DNA from: Chitinophaga sp. XS-30
Lineage (GTDB): Bacteria > Bacteroidota > Bacteroidia > Chitinophagales > Chitinophagaceae
Direction of reading: 5' to 3'
NCBI RefSeq assembly: GCF_008086345.1
Contig: NZ_CP043006.1
Span: forward strand, 4,338,032 to 4,402,031
Length of the DNA: 64,000 nucleotides
A model generated the notes under the pieces. The model ran no database searches, was not told the DNA's origin, and worked only from the letters and a program-made list of their open reading frames with translations. How positions within the stretch are numbered: position 1 is the stretch's first letter; each line of letters begins with the position of its first letter. A program made the translations under genes and the position numbers. Below are positions 42,484-52,171 of the stretch, piece by piece.

Positions 42484-43551
42484 ATGGGAAAGTACAAAGC
42501 CGGCGTATTATTCGGTGAAGAGCTGGAAGCGCTCTACAATGATGCCAAAGAAAATGAATTTGCTATGCCTGCGGTAAACGTGGTAGGCACTGACTCCGCG
42601 AATGCAGTGCTCGAAACAGCCGCCAAGGTTAATTCTCCGGTGATCATCCAGTTTTCTAATGGCGGCGCCCAATTCTTCGCTGGTAAAGGAATGCCCAATG
42701 ATAAACTGCAGGCGAACATCTCCGGCGGTATCTCCGGCGCGAAGCACATACACGAAGTTGCAAAATATTATGGTGTGCCGGTGATCCTGCATACGGACCA
42801 TGCCGCCAAAAAATGGCTGCCCTGGATCGACGGTCTGCTGGATGCCGGTGAAACCTTCATGAAAGAAAAAGGCCAGCCCCTGTACAGCTCTCATATGCTG
42901 GACCTTTCAGAAGAGCCCATCCATGAGAACATCGCAACTTCCAAAGCTTACTTTGAAAGAATGAACAAGCTCGGTATGAGCATCGAGATAGAACTGGGTG
43001 TTACCGGCGGTGAAGAAGACGGTGTGGATAATTCCGGTGTAGAGAACTCCCTGCTGTACACACAGCCGGAAGATGTAGCCTATGCTTACGAACAACTCTC
43101 TCAGGTAAGCTCCCGCTTCACCGTGGCCGCAGCTTTCGGTAATGTGCATGGCGTGTACAGCCCGGGTAATGTTGAACTGCGCCCCGAGATACTGAAAAAC
43201 AGCCAGGAATTCATCGAGCAAAAATTCGGCACCGCCAAAAAACCGGTGTATTATGTATTCCACGGCGGCTCCGGCTCTCCGAAGAACCAGATCAACGAGA
43301 CCCTCGGTTACGGCGTTATCAAAATGAACATCGATACCGATATGCAATGGGCATTCTGGGAAGGCGTGCTGAAATACTATAAAAAGAACGAAGCATACCT
43401 CCAGGCTCAGCTCGGCAATCCTGAAGGAGAGAACAAGCCTAACAAAAAATACTATGATCCGCGCGTATGGCTGCGCAAAGGCGAAGAAACCTTCGTAGAG
43501 CGCCTGACGGAAGCATTCAACGACCTGAACTGCATCAACCGCAACGCATAA
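42484..43551 (+). CDS. fbaA: Class II fructose-bisphosphate aldolase
   Basis: This zinc enzyme splits fructose 1,6-bisphosphate into dihydroxyacetone phosphate and glyceraldehyde 3-phosphate, and runs in reverse in gluconeogenesis. The 355-residue product starting at 42484 (MGKYKAGVLFGEEL) shows the zinc-binding HTDHAAKKW, the glycine-rich GVTGGEEDGVD, NVHGVYSPGN and FHGGSGSPKNQI signatures of class IIA enzymes. Length is as expected. A promoter sits 34 bases upstream and a terminator directly downstream, so it is monocistronic. It borders the fructan locus, but with no shared control visible. The symbol is the usual one for this class. Confidence 0.95.
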   Translation: MGKYKAGVLFGEELEALYNDAKENEFAMPAVNVVGTDSANAVLETAAKVNSPVIIQFSNGGAQFFAGKGMPNDKLQANISGGISGAKHIHEVAKYYGVPVILHTDHAAKKWLPWIDGLLDAGETFMKEKGQPLYSSHMLDLSEEPIHENIATSKAYFERMNKLGMSIEIELGVTGGEEDGVDNSGVENSLLYTQPEDVAYAYEQLSQVSSRFTVAAAFGNVHGVYSPGNVELRPEILKNSQEFIEQKFGTAKKPVYYVFHGGSGSPKNQINETLGYGVIKMNIDTDMQWAFWEGVLKYYKKNEAYLQAQLGNPEGENKPNKKYYDPRVWLRKGEETFVERLTEAFNDLNCINRNA

Positions 43552-43575
43552 GCGATTCACATTTTTCTACAGAAC

Positions 43576-43610
43576 GAGAGGATGTATCTGCATGGTGCAT
43601 CCTCTCTTTT
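43576..43610 (+). terminator. Terminator after the aldolase
   Basis: GAGAGGATG (43576-43584) pairs with CATCCTCTC (43598-43606), loop of 13 bases, then TTTT. The right arm is part of a direct repeat copied 67 bases further on. Confidence 0.75.
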
Positions 43611-43696
43611 ATTGCAGGTATATAACATCGGAACAAACATATCCATGGAGCTGTATGCATGGTGCATCCTCTCTTCTATTGCAGACATATAGCATC
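43589..43696. repeat. 41-bp direct repeat, two copies
   Basis: Copies at 43589-43629 and 43656-43696 agree at 37 of 41 positions; both start TGCATGGTGCATCCTCTCTT. The copy spacing is 67 bases. The first includes half of the aldolase terminator; the second lacks the pairing left arm. Confidence 0.8.
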
Positions 43697-43732
43697 CGTC
43701 CAGCTGCTTCAACAAGTCCGCACCGCCGCCGG

Positions 43733-46525
43733 TCAAGTCCATTCAGCCTTGTCATTCCCCGTACCATTGTCCTTCTTTTTCCCTTTGTAAGCAGTCGGGG
43801 AAACCCCCAGTTTGCTTTTGAACACCGTGGAGAAATAAGCCGGTGAGGAAAACCCCGTCTTGTACGCCACTTCCGCTACAGAAATATCTTCGTGCTGCAG
43901 GCAGTACCGCGCCTTCTGTAAACGGGTGTTCAGGATGTATTCGTTGATATTGGTACCCATCAGCGCCTTCACCTTCCGGTACAGCTGCACTTTGGAGATG
44001 TTCATCTGACGGTAGATATCTTCAATGGAAAAATCTTCATTGCCGATGTTGTTCTCAACAATGGAGGTGAACTCCGAAACGAAGCGCAGCTCTGTTTTCC
44101 GGGACACCGCGCTGCGCAGGCCCGCCGGAACATCCGCCGTAAAATGCTCCTTCAGATGGCTACGGTTGGCCATGAGGCTGTTCAGCGTATGTTGCAATAT
44201 TTTGAAATCAAAAGGTTTGACGATATAAGCATCCGCTTTGTTCTGCAGCCCCTCCACCTGCTGGTCCGGCGTGACCCGCGCGGTCAGCAGCACCACGGGT
44301 ATGTGCGCCGTTCTGACATCCGCCTTGATCTCTTTCAGCAGCGCATGCCCGTCCTTTACCGGCATCATCACATCACAGATGATGCCGTCAGGCAGATACT
44401 CGAAGGCCATTTGCAGACCCTGTTGACCGTTCTCCGCTTCCAGCACTTCATAGTCGTGAGACAGCCGCAGGCGGATAAAGCTCCGCAGCTCCGGGTTGTC
44501 TTCCACCAGCAGGATCACGAACCGCCTGTTACCGGCAACCGGCTCCAACTGTTCATCCGGCACGGGCAGCAGGTCCGCGGTATAAAATTGCGGCTCCTCT
44601 CTCGCGGAAGACCCGCTCAGTTCCTCCGGCCGGAAATGATCTTTCCCAAGTGGAATGGTGACCGTGAAGATGGTGCCCCTGTTCTTTCCGCTGCTGGCGG
44701 TAATGGAGCCGTGATGCAGCTGCACCAGCTCCTTGCAGAGCGCCAGGCCCAGTCCGGAGCCCTTATGATTGTTCACATCCCCCTGGTAAAAAGTATCAAA
44801 AGCATGCTGCATCACCTCGGCGGACATGCCGATGCCGGTATCCTGCACCTGTATCACCGCCTCCCCGCCGCGTTTCTCCAGCTTGATGAGCACCGCACCC
44901 TGGTCCGGCGTGAATTTGAAGGCATTGGACATCAGATTGAACAATACCTTGTCCATCATCCCGCTGTCCATCCACACCGGCAGGCTTCTTTCCGATGTCA
45001 CCAAGCGGCAGTCCATCCCCCTCTTGCGGGCGGTCTGCTGGAAGATCTCCACGATCTCGTGGCAGAACAATACCAGGTCGTTTTCCGATGCCCGCACCTG
45101 CATTTTGGAAAACTCCAGCTTGCGGAAATCCATGAGCTGGTTCACCAGGTGCAGCAGCCGGTTGGCATTCCGCCGGACGAGCGACAATTGCTGCCGGTCC
45201 CCACCCTGCAACCGCGAATGCTGCAGCATTTCATCCAGTGGTCCGGTGATGAGCGTGAGCGGTGTTCTGATCTCGTGAGAAATATTGGTGAAGAAACTGA
45301 TGCGGGCCTCGTTCGCTTCCGCCGCCGCCGCGCTCATTTCCATCAGCTGCCGGCTCTGGCGGCTGATCTCTTCATTCTGCAGGGCCAGCTTGCGGTTGAT
45401 CTGTTTATTGAGATTGCGGGAATACCACAGCAGCCCGGCAAAGAACACCGCGGCGCAGAGCGTGATGCCCAGCACGTACAACATCGTGCGCTGGCTTTTA
45501 TAGACCCGCAGCTGCTCCGCGATCATACCCTGCTGCAGCTCTATATCCTTTTGCTGGTTGAAAATCTTGTCGGATTGCAGTTGCATCATCCGCACATTGG
45601 TGGAATCTACTACGAGGGTCTGCAGAAAAGTTTCTTTAGGCAGCAATGCCTTGTTCATTATGCTGATGGCATTGCGGATGGCTTCTGTGCCGCCGGTGGG
45701 ATACAACAGGGAGGCATTCAGCTGTTTGCCGGAAACCATTTCCAGACCAGCGCCCTTTCCCGGCAGTGCATCCACGCCAATGATCTTCATATCGTGCGCC
45801 CCCGCCCGGATGGCCGCATGCCGCGCACCCAGCGCCATCACATCGTTATGGGCAAACACCAGGTCCGCCTCCCGCAGGAGGTTGCCGGTATTGCCCAGCG
45901 CGGATTCCGACTTCTGCATCACCCAGTCCCCATGCACCTGCTCCAGCAACCGGATACCGGGATGGCGGCTGATACCGTCGCTGAACCCGCGTTTCCGTTC
46001 AATGGCCGGAGAAGAAGCCGGCAGACCGATCACCTCTATCACCTTCCCTTTGCCTTTGAGCAGCGCCGCCACATATTCCCCGGCGATCCGGCCGATCTCA
46101 TAATTGTCCGCCCCGATATAATTGGTATAACTGGTGGATGCGATCTTCCTGTCCACCACAATAACGGGAATCCCCTGGTTGTACACTTCCTCCACCACGG
46201 GCGTAAGCGGACTGGCCTCATTCGGGGAAATGATCAGCAGGTCGATCCCCTCCGCCAGCAGCTCCTTCACCTGCCGGATCTGCAACTGGCTGTTATCGTC
46301 GGCCTGTTTATAGATCAGCTCAATATCCGGATGAAAGGATAATTCCCGCTGCATTTCCGCCAGCATGGACTTTCGCCAGTGATCCGCATCACCGCACTGC
46401 GAGAAACCTATCCTGAAATGCCGGATTTTGGCTGGCTGACCACAACCCGCGGCGAAAGCGGACAGGATCAATACCACAAGTACCGTCCGGCTCAAAAAGT
46501 GAGGAATACACCTGGACGCGCTCAT
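43733..46525 (-). CDS. Hybrid two-component regulator with periplasmic sugar-binding sensor (fructan locus)
   Basis: A one-protein signalling system. Order: membrane anchor or signal (about 1-30), a periplasmic-binding-protein sensor of the LacI/RbsB type (about 35-300), transmembrane helix (about 345-365), His kinase (phosphorylated His in FFTNISHEIRTPL near 414, ATPase motifs LFNLMSNAFKF, DTGIGMS, GSGLGLALCKEL), receiver (VEDNPELRSF, phospho-Asp in CDVMMPVKDG near 717), and C-terminal AraC-type HTH. This matches the fructose-binding regulator known from Bacteroides fructan loci. I use the ATG at 46525 (MSASRCIPHFL); one at 46591 is possible. It is divergent from the operon it should control. 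Confidence 0.92.
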   Translation of the reverse strand: MSASRCIPHFLSRTVLVVLILSAFAAGCGQPAKIRHFRIGFSQCGDADHWRKSMLAEMQRELSFHPDIELIYKQADDNSQLQIRQVKELLAEGIDLLIISPNEASPLTPVVEEVYNQGIPVIVVDRKIASTSYTNYIGADNYEIGRIAGEYVAALLKGKGKVIEVIGLPASSPAIERKRGFSDGISRHPGIRLLEQVHGDWVMQKSESALGNTGNLLREADLVFAHNDVMALGARHAAIRAGAHDMKIIGVDALPGKGAGLEMVSGKQLNASLLYPTGGTEAIRNAISIMNKALLPKETFLQTLVVDSTNVRMMQLQSDKIFNQQKDIELQQGMIAEQLRVYKSQRTMLYVLGITLCAAVFFAGLLWYSRNLNKQINRKLALQNEEISRQSRQLMEMSAAAAEANEARISFFTNISHEIRTPLTLITGPLDEMLQHSRLQGGDRQQLSLVRRNANRLLHLVNQLMDFRKLEFSKMQVRASENDLVLFCHEIVEIFQQTARKRGMDCRLVTSERSLPVWMDSGMMDKVLFNLMSNAFKFTPDQGAVLIKLEKRGGEAVIQVQDTGIGMSAEVMQHAFDTFYQGDVNNHKGSGLGLALCKELVQLHHGSITASSGKNRGTIFTVTIPLGKDHFRPEELSGSSAREEPQFYTADLLPVPDEQLEPVAGNRRFVILLVEDNPELRSFIRLRLSHDYEVLEAENGQQGLQMAFEYLPDGIICDVMMPVKDGHALLKEIKADVRTAHIPVVLLTARVTPDQQVEGLQNKADAYIVKPFDFKILQHTLNSLMANRSHLKEHFTADVPAGLRSAVSRKTELRFVSEFTSIVENNIGNEDFSIEDIYRQMNISKVQLYRKVKALMGTNINEYILNTRLQKARYCLQHEDISVAEVAYKTGFSSPAYFSTVFKSKLGVSPTAYKGKKKDNGTGNDKAEWT

Positions 46526-46702
46526 GACTGTATCAGTTTTGTTATCCAATGTAGCGTTTTTCGCCAATCCCCGGATAAAATATGCTGCCACAATACCGCA
46601 TAAATGACACGGAATTGAAAAAACCGGAAACCATATCTAAAACAGTTTTTGAATGATGATTATCTACACTATCTATTTATTTGGAAAATAATATATTGAA
46701 AC

Positions 46703-46733
46703 ATTTCAAAAATGATACGATTTCAAAAGTGAT
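46703..46733. promoter_or_regulatory. Direct repeat, candidate binding site of the fructan regulator
   Basis: ATTTCAAAAATGAT (46703-46716) and ATTTCAAAAGTGAT (46720-46733) agree at 13 of 14 positions and are 17 bases apart, start to start. ATTGAAACA also occurs twice, at 46695 and 46732. They lie in the divergent gap 65 to 95 bases before the sugar porter ATG. AraC-type domains commonly bind such direct repeats just upstream of the -33 region. Confidence 0.5.
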
Positions 46734-46797
46734 TGAAACAGGTATTTAGCCCAAAAAATAGAAAGGCTTGTAAGTTGAGTGAAATTCCACACGATAT

Positions 46798-48123
46798 ATG
46801 AATAGCAAAGTTTTCTTCTGGAGCATTACGGTAGCCCTTGGCGGTTTTCTCTTTGGTTTTGATACAGCAGTTATTTCCGGTGCGGAGCAATCCATACAAA
46901 GATATTGGCAGCTGGACGGGTTCCAGCACGGGCTCACGGTGTCTATCGCCCTCATCGGCACGATCATCGGCTCCATGTTCGGCAGTATCCCTTCAGAGCG
47001 GTTGGGCCGGAAGAAGACCTTGATCGGTATTGCGGTATTATATCTCTTTTCTTCTTTTGGCACAGCGCTGGCGACCGATTGGTACGTGTTCCTTGTATTC
47101 CGTTTCCTTGGCGGCGTTGGCGTGGGGGCCTCATCCGTTACGGCGCCGGTGTATATATCAGAGATCTCCCCGGCGGCATCCCGGGGCAAGCTGGTGGCGC
47201 TTTTCCAGTTCAACATCGTTTTCGGCATCCTCGTGTCCTACCTCTCCAATTACCTGATCGGGCAGGAAGGCGAATCATCCTGGCGGTGGATGCTGGGCGT
47301 GCAGGCCGCTCCTTCCCTGCTCTTCCTGGTACTGCTGCGTTTTGTTCCGGAAAGCCCCCGCTGGCTGATGATCCGGAAAGGCGATTTTGCACAGGCGGAG
47401 CGGATATTCCGGGTGATCAATCCGTCGGGATTTGAAAAAGAAATGCAGATGATCCGGCAGGATATCAGCACCCATGGCGCCAGTGGCCAGGAAACCCTTT
47501 TTTCCCGGAAGAACCGTTTCCCGGTTTTTCTGGCCATCGTTTTTGCCGTTTTCAACCAGGTATCGGGGATCAATGCCATCATCTATTATGCACCGCGGAT
47601 ATTCGAGATGACGGGGCTCGGCAAGCAATCCGCCTTGCTCTCCAGCGTAGGCATCGGTTTCGTGAATTTCATCTTTACCCTGCTGGCGCTCAATTTCATC
47701 GATCGTTTCGGCAGGAGAACGCTGATGCTGATCGGCTCCCTGGGATTGATCGTAACACTGGGGCTGGTATCGCGTGCATTTTACCTCGATGATTTTTCCG
47801 GCCTGGCGGTTACCATTTTCCTGCTGGTGTACATCGCCTTCTTTGCTTTTTCGCAGGGTGCGGTGATATGGGTGTTCATTTCGGAGATATTCCCGAACCA
47901 GGTACGGGCCAAAGGTCAAACGCTCGGCAGCATGACGCACTGGATAATGGCCGCTGTGATCGCGTTCGCATTTCCCATGCTGACAGAAAACCTCGGCGGC
48001 GGGAATACTTTCCTGTTCTTCTGCATCATGATGGTATTGCAATTGATATTCGTCTGGAAGATCATGCCGGAAACAAAAGGCAAATCGCTGGAACAACTGG
48101 AAGGCACACTCGTTATGCATTAA
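46798..48123 (+). CDS. Sugar porter family MFS transporter (likely fructose)
   Basis: A 441-residue inner-membrane transporter of 12 helices, of the major facilitator sugar porter family. Signatures: GGFLFGFDTAVISGAE in helix 1, RLGRKK and RFGRRTLM in the equivalent 2-3 and 8-9 loops, PESPRWLMI after helix 6, and PETKGKSLEQLE at the C-terminus. It is the first gene of the fructan operon and is followed after 17 bases by the kinase, which points to fructose uptake by proton symport. The substrate is inferred from the locus. Confidence 0.92.
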   Translation: MNSKVFFWSITVALGGFLFGFDTAVISGAEQSIQRYWQLDGFQHGLTVSIALIGTIIGSMFGSIPSERLGRKKTLIGIAVLYLFSSFGTALATDWYVFLVFRFLGGVGVGASSVTAPVYISEISPAASRGKLVALFQFNIVFGILVSYLSNYLIGQEGESSWRWMLGVQAAPSLLFLVLLRFVPESPRWLMIRKGDFAQAERIFRVINPSGFEKEMQMIRQDISTHGASGQETLFSRKNRFPVFLAIVFAVFNQVSGINAIIYYAPRIFEMTGLGKQSALLSSVGIGFVNFIFTLLALNFIDRFGRRTLMLIGSLGLIVTLGLVSRAFYLDDFSGLAVTIFLLVYIAFFAFSQGAVIWVFISEIFPNQVRAKGQTLGSMTHWIMAAVIAFAFPMLTENLGGGNTFLFFCIMMVLQLIFVWKIMPETKGKSLEQLEGTLVMH

Positions 48124-48140
48124 TATAAATACCGGACATT

Positions 48141-49040
48141 ATGAAAATTCCACCGTCTATTCCACGCCACAGTATCGTTTGCTACGGTGAGGTCCTGTGG
48201 GACCTGCTTCCCTCCGGGCCTCAGCCGGGCGGGGCGCCTATGAATGTCGCCTATCATCTGCACAAACTGCACTGCCATCCGGCCATGATCAGTCGTGTCG
48301 GGAATGATGACCGCGGCCGGGAGCTGCTGGAATATCTCCGCGGCAAAGGCGTTTGCACGGACTACATCCAGATTGACGATACCGTGCCCACCGGCATCGT
48401 CAATGCGCAGCAGCAGGCTAACGGAGACATGACCTATGACATCGTTTTCCCCGCCGCATGGGACCATATCGTGGCGGATGATATCAACATCAGGCTGGTG
48501 GAGCAGGCGGAATACTTTGTATTCGGCAGCCTGGCCTGCCGTCATCCCGCATCCCGGAACACCCTGTTCTCCCTGTTGAAAAAGGCGCGGACCAAAGTGC
48601 TGGACATCAATCTGCGCGCACCTTTTTATGATCAGGAACTTATCAGCCAGCTGCTTGCGGAAGCAGATATTCTCAAACTGAACAGCGATGAGCTGGAACT
48701 GGTGAGCAACTGGTACGCCGCCCCCGCAGACACCACCGCCCGTCTCGCCTTCCTGCGGGAAAAATTCCGCATTCCCGTCATCATCCTCACCATGGGCGCG
48801 AACGGCGCCATCCTGGATATGGGCGGCAAAACCTATACCCATCCGGGTTACAGAACGACGGTGGTGGATACCGTAGGCAGCGGTGATGCCTTCCTGGCCG
48901 CCACCCTTTCCATGATGCCCGGCAATGCCCGGCCCGAAGAAATACTGGATTTTGCCAACCGGCTCGCCGCCACTATTACCACGTACAAAGGCGCCTGCCC
49001 CGATTATGATACAACAGCAGCAGATGCACTGAAAGCATAA
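48141..49040 (+). CDS. PfkB family carbohydrate kinase, likely fructokinase
   Basis: A 299-residue ribokinase-fold sugar kinase. It has the N-terminal substrate motif GEVLWDLLPSGPQPGGAPMNVA and the C-terminal catalytic signature VVDTVGSGDAFLAATL with the base Asp in GSGDAF. Length fits fructokinases, which make fructose 6-phosphate from fructose and ATP. It lies between the sugar porter and susC-like gene. Other PfkB sugars are possible from sequence alone, but the GH32 enzyme in the same operon makes fructose the best fit. Confidence 0.9.
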   Translation: MKIPPSIPRHSIVCYGEVLWDLLPSGPQPGGAPMNVAYHLHKLHCHPAMISRVGNDDRGRELLEYLRGKGVCTDYIQIDDTVPTGIVNAQQQANGDMTYDIVFPAAWDHIVADDINIRLVEQAEYFVFGSLACRHPASRNTLFSLLKKARTKVLDINLRAPFYDQELISQLLAEADILKLNSDELELVSNWYAAPADTTARLAFLREKFRIPVIILTMGANGAILDMGGKTYTHPGYRTTVVDTVGSGDAFLAATLSMMPGNARPEEILDFANRLAATITTYKGACPDYDTTAADALKA

Positions 49041-49065
49041 TTAATACTTATAAAACCACGTAGTT

Positions 49066-52000
49066 ATGAAATACTGTCTGACAATTTTTGCCATTCTGCT
49101 CACAGGGCTGACCAGCCTTGCCCAGCAGAAAAAAGTGACGGGCACCGTCACGGAAAAAAGCACCGGCACTCCGCTACCCGGTGTGAGCGTACAGGCAACC
49201 GGCAGCACGGTGATCAGCGACAGCGCCGGCCATTTCTCCATACCGGCGGCAGTCAATGAAGTGCTGACCTTCACCTACATCGGCATGAAACCAGCCATGG
49301 TTAAAGTACCGGCCAGCGGAAACATACAAGTGGCCATGGATAAAGATGCCAGCGACCTGAATGAAGTAGTCGTAACCGGCTACCAGGCGCAGAAAAAGGC
49401 CGACCTTACCGGCGCCGTGTCCGTAGTGGATGTGGAAGCCATCCGCGACGTTCCCCTCGGCAATCCCGTTAAAGCCCTGCAGGGCCGTGTGCCGGGCGTT
49501 TTCATCACAAGTGACGGTTCTCCCTCCGGCGGCGCTACGGTACGTATCCGCGGCGTAGGCACACTCGGCAATAATGATCCGTTGTATGTTATCGACGGCG
49601 TTCCCACCAAAAGAGGGCTGCAGGAGCTCAACCAGGACGATATCGCTTCCATCCAGGTATTGAAAGATGCTTCTTCCGCCACCATCTACGGCTCCCGCGC
49701 CGCTAACGGCGTGATCATCGTGACCACCAAAAGAGCGCAAAAAGGCTTTACAAGAGTGGATTTTGACGCCTCCACATCCCTGCAATACTATGCCGCCAAA
49801 CAGAAAACACTCGATGCGGACGGCCGAGGAAAGGCTTACTGGCAAGCGGCGGTGAATGACAGGAGCAATCCCAACAACAACCAGATCTATCAATACGACT
49901 GGAACGGCGATTATGATAATCCCGTGCTGAACAGCATCATCTATCCGGATTTCATTGATGCCGCGGAAACCATGCGCCCGGCCAATACTTACTGGTACGA
50001 CGAGATCGCGCAGACCTCCGTGATCCAGCAATACAACCTCTCCGTCAGCACCGGCGGGGAAAGAGGCAGCTCCCTGTTCTCCCTCGGCTATTACGATAAC
50101 AAAGGCGTGGTGCGGACATCCAACAACAAAAAGATCACGGCAAGGCTGAACTCGGATTACAGTTTCTTTAAGAACAAGCTAAAGGTTGGCGAGAACCTGA
50201 ACTTCTCCTACATCCGCAATACGCTCATTCCCATCGGCGACATCCTGTTCACCTCCCTGGTGCAGCAGCCGATTGTACCGGTACACAGTGTAGACGGCGG
50301 ATGGGGCGGCCCCGCACCGGGCATGACGGACCGCCACAATCCCGTTCGCCTTATTGAAGACAACCAGCAGAACCGCAATCATTTCTACCGGATATTCGGC
50401 AATGTGTATGCGGAGCTGGACATCATTCCCGGCCTGCATTTCAGAACGAGCCTGGGGATCGACTACAACGGCAACTATCAGCGTACACTGCGCAAATCCT
50501 ACGTCTCCGGCTTCCTCTCCGATCCCTCCAACCAAACCTCCACCAACCAGGGCTATGATGGCAACTGGCTCTGGCAGAACACGCTCAACTACAAACTGGA
50601 CCGCGGGCAGCATCGCTTTGAGCTGCTGGCCGGGCATGAGCAGATCCGGTATATGAGCCAGTCGTTCTTCGCCAGCAGGCAGGGATATGCGCTGGAGAAT
50701 ATTGATTACGCATATATCGATGCCGGCTCCTCCAATAAAGACAATGGCGGTAATGGTTCCGGCTACGCCCTGTTATCATTCTTCGGCAAGGTGAACTATG
50801 CTTATGCCGACCGTTATCTGGCCTCCGTTACTCTACGCCGGGACGGTTCTTCCCGTTTCGGCAGGGAGTACCGCTATGGCATGTTCCCCGCTTTCTCCGC
50901 CGGATGGCGCATCAGCGAGGAAGCATTCATGAAAGACCTGTCTGTGATCTCCGACCTGAAATTCCGGTACGGATGGGGACGGTCCGGCAACCAGGAGATC
51001 AACAACAACGCCACCTATGGCCTCTATGCTTCGATCTACGGCATTGATCCCACCTGGGCGTTCGACAATGGCAGCGCCTATGATATCAACGGCAGCGGAT
51101 CAGGACAATTGCCCTCCGGTTTTACCAGGATACAGCAGGGGAACGATTCCCTGAAATGGGAAGGCACCAAAGAATCCAATTTCGGGATAGACTTCGGGTT
51201 GTTCGGCAACAAACTGACCGGTTCGGTGGACTATTTCGTCAAACAAACATCCGATATCCTCATCAGTCCGGGTTACCTCGCCGTACAGGGAGAAGGCGGC
51301 AACTACTGGTTCAATGGCGCATCCATGGAAAACAAGGGATTGGAAGCCCTGCTATCCTACAGCGGCAATATTTCCAGGGGCCTGGCTTTCACTGTCACCG
51401 GCAACTTTTCCACCTACCGCAACAAGGTCACTTATTTGCCCGACCAGGTGCTGACCTCCTATCCCGGCAACGGAACGGACAAGACCATCCTCGGTCGCTC
51501 CATCAACTCTTCTTTCGGGTATATCGCGGACGGGCTGTTCACCACACAAAAGGAAGTGGATGAATCACCCGCACAGACCGGAAAAGGACTGGGCAGGATA
51601 CGGTACCGCGATCTCAATGGCGATAACATCATTGACGACAGGGACCGCGACTATATCGCAGACGGCAACCCGGATTTCATATACGGGCTGAATGTGGAAC
51701 TGTCATGGAAGAATTTCGACCTGAGCTTTTTCCTGCAGGGAGTGCAGGGCATACAGGTGTACAACGATTTCAAGACCTTTACCGATTTTTCCTCCCTGTG
51801 GGTAGGCAGCAACTGGGGCGAGAGAACGCTTGATGCCTGGACGCCGGCCAATTCATCCTCTACCATACCGGCGCTCACGCTGGTGAACAGGAACAATGAG
51901 GGAAGGGCCTCCACCTATTTTTATGAGGACGGATCATACCTGAAACTGCGGAACATCCAGCTGGGTTACAATCTGCGCCACGCTTTGCGGAACACGCCCA

Positions 52001-52143
52001 TACAAAATGCGCGGGTATTCCTGCAGGGGAGCAATCTGCTGACCATCAAGAGCAAAGGATTCACCGCCGCGGACCCCGAAGCTCCCGGCCACTCCTTTCC
52101 CATCCCAGCCATCGTTACGGCAGGCTTCAACATTTCGCTCTGA
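49066..52143 (+). CDS. SusC-like TonB-dependent outer-membrane receptor
   Basis: A 1025-residue outer-membrane transporter. After a signal peptide (about 1-20, SLAQQ) comes a carboxypeptidase-regulatory-like domain (VTGTVTEKSTGTPLPGVSV), the TonB-box region VVVTGYQAQKKADLTGAVS, a plug with the SusC signature PLYVIDGVP and DIASIQVLKDASSATIYGSRAANGVIIVTTK, then a 22-strand barrel. SusC imports oligosaccharides with TonB energy under the SusD lid. It is 25 bases after the kinase and 28 before susD-like, so the pair should take up fructo-oligosaccharides. Length is normal. Confidence 0.95.
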   Translation: MKYCLTIFAILLTGLTSLAQQKKVTGTVTEKSTGTPLPGVSVQATGSTVISDSAGHFSIPAAVNEVLTFTYIGMKPAMVKVPASGNIQVAMDKDASDLNEVVVTGYQAQKKADLTGAVSVVDVEAIRDVPLGNPVKALQGRVPGVFITSDGSPSGGATVRIRGVGTLGNNDPLYVIDGVPTKRGLQELNQDDIASIQVLKDASSATIYGSRAANGVIIVTTKRAQKGFTRVDFDASTSLQYYAAKQKTLDADGRGKAYWQAAVNDRSNPNNNQIYQYDWNGDYDNPVLNSIIYPDFIDAAETMRPANTYWYDEIAQTSVIQQYNLSVSTGGERGSSLFSLGYYDNKGVVRTSNNKKITARLNSDYSFFKNKLKVGENLNFSYIRNTLIPIGDILFTSLVQQPIVPVHSVDGGWGGPAPGMTDRHNPVRLIEDNQQNRNHFYRIFGNVYAELDIIPGLHFRTSLGIDYNGNYQRTLRKSYVSGFLSDPSNQTSTNQGYDGNWLWQNTLNYKLDRGQHRFELLAGHEQIRYMSQSFFASRQGYALENIDYAYIDAGSSNKDNGGNGSGYALLSFFGKVNYAYADRYLASVTLRRDGSSRFGREYRYGMFPAFSAGWRISEEAFMKDLSVISDLKFRYGWGRSGNQEINNNATYGLYASIYGIDPTWAFDNGSAYDINGSGSGQLPSGFTRIQQGNDSLKWEGTKESNFGIDFGLFGNKLTGSVDYFVKQTSDILISPGYLAVQGEGGNYWFNGASMENKGLEALLSYSGNISRGLAFTVTGNFSTYRNKVTYLPDQVLTSYPGNGTDKTILGRSINSSFGYIADGLFTTQKEVDESPAQTGKGLGRIRYRDLNGDNIIDDRDRDYIADGNPDFIYGLNVELSWKNFDLSFFLQGVQGIQVYNDFKTFTDFSSLWVGSNWGERTLDAWTPANSSSTIPALTLVNRNNEGRASTYFYEDGSYLKLRNIQLGYNLRHALRNTPIQNARVFLQGSNLLTIKSKGFTAADPEAPGHSFPIPAIVTAGFNISL

Positions 52144-52171
52144 TCTGTACACACCATTAAAAAACTGACAA

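Noticed and set aside
44144..46342. Long plus-strand open frame opposite the hybrid regulator
   Set aside because: It is a shadow of the regulator; the product is rich in His, Gln and Arg without domains, as expected for reverse reading of real codons.
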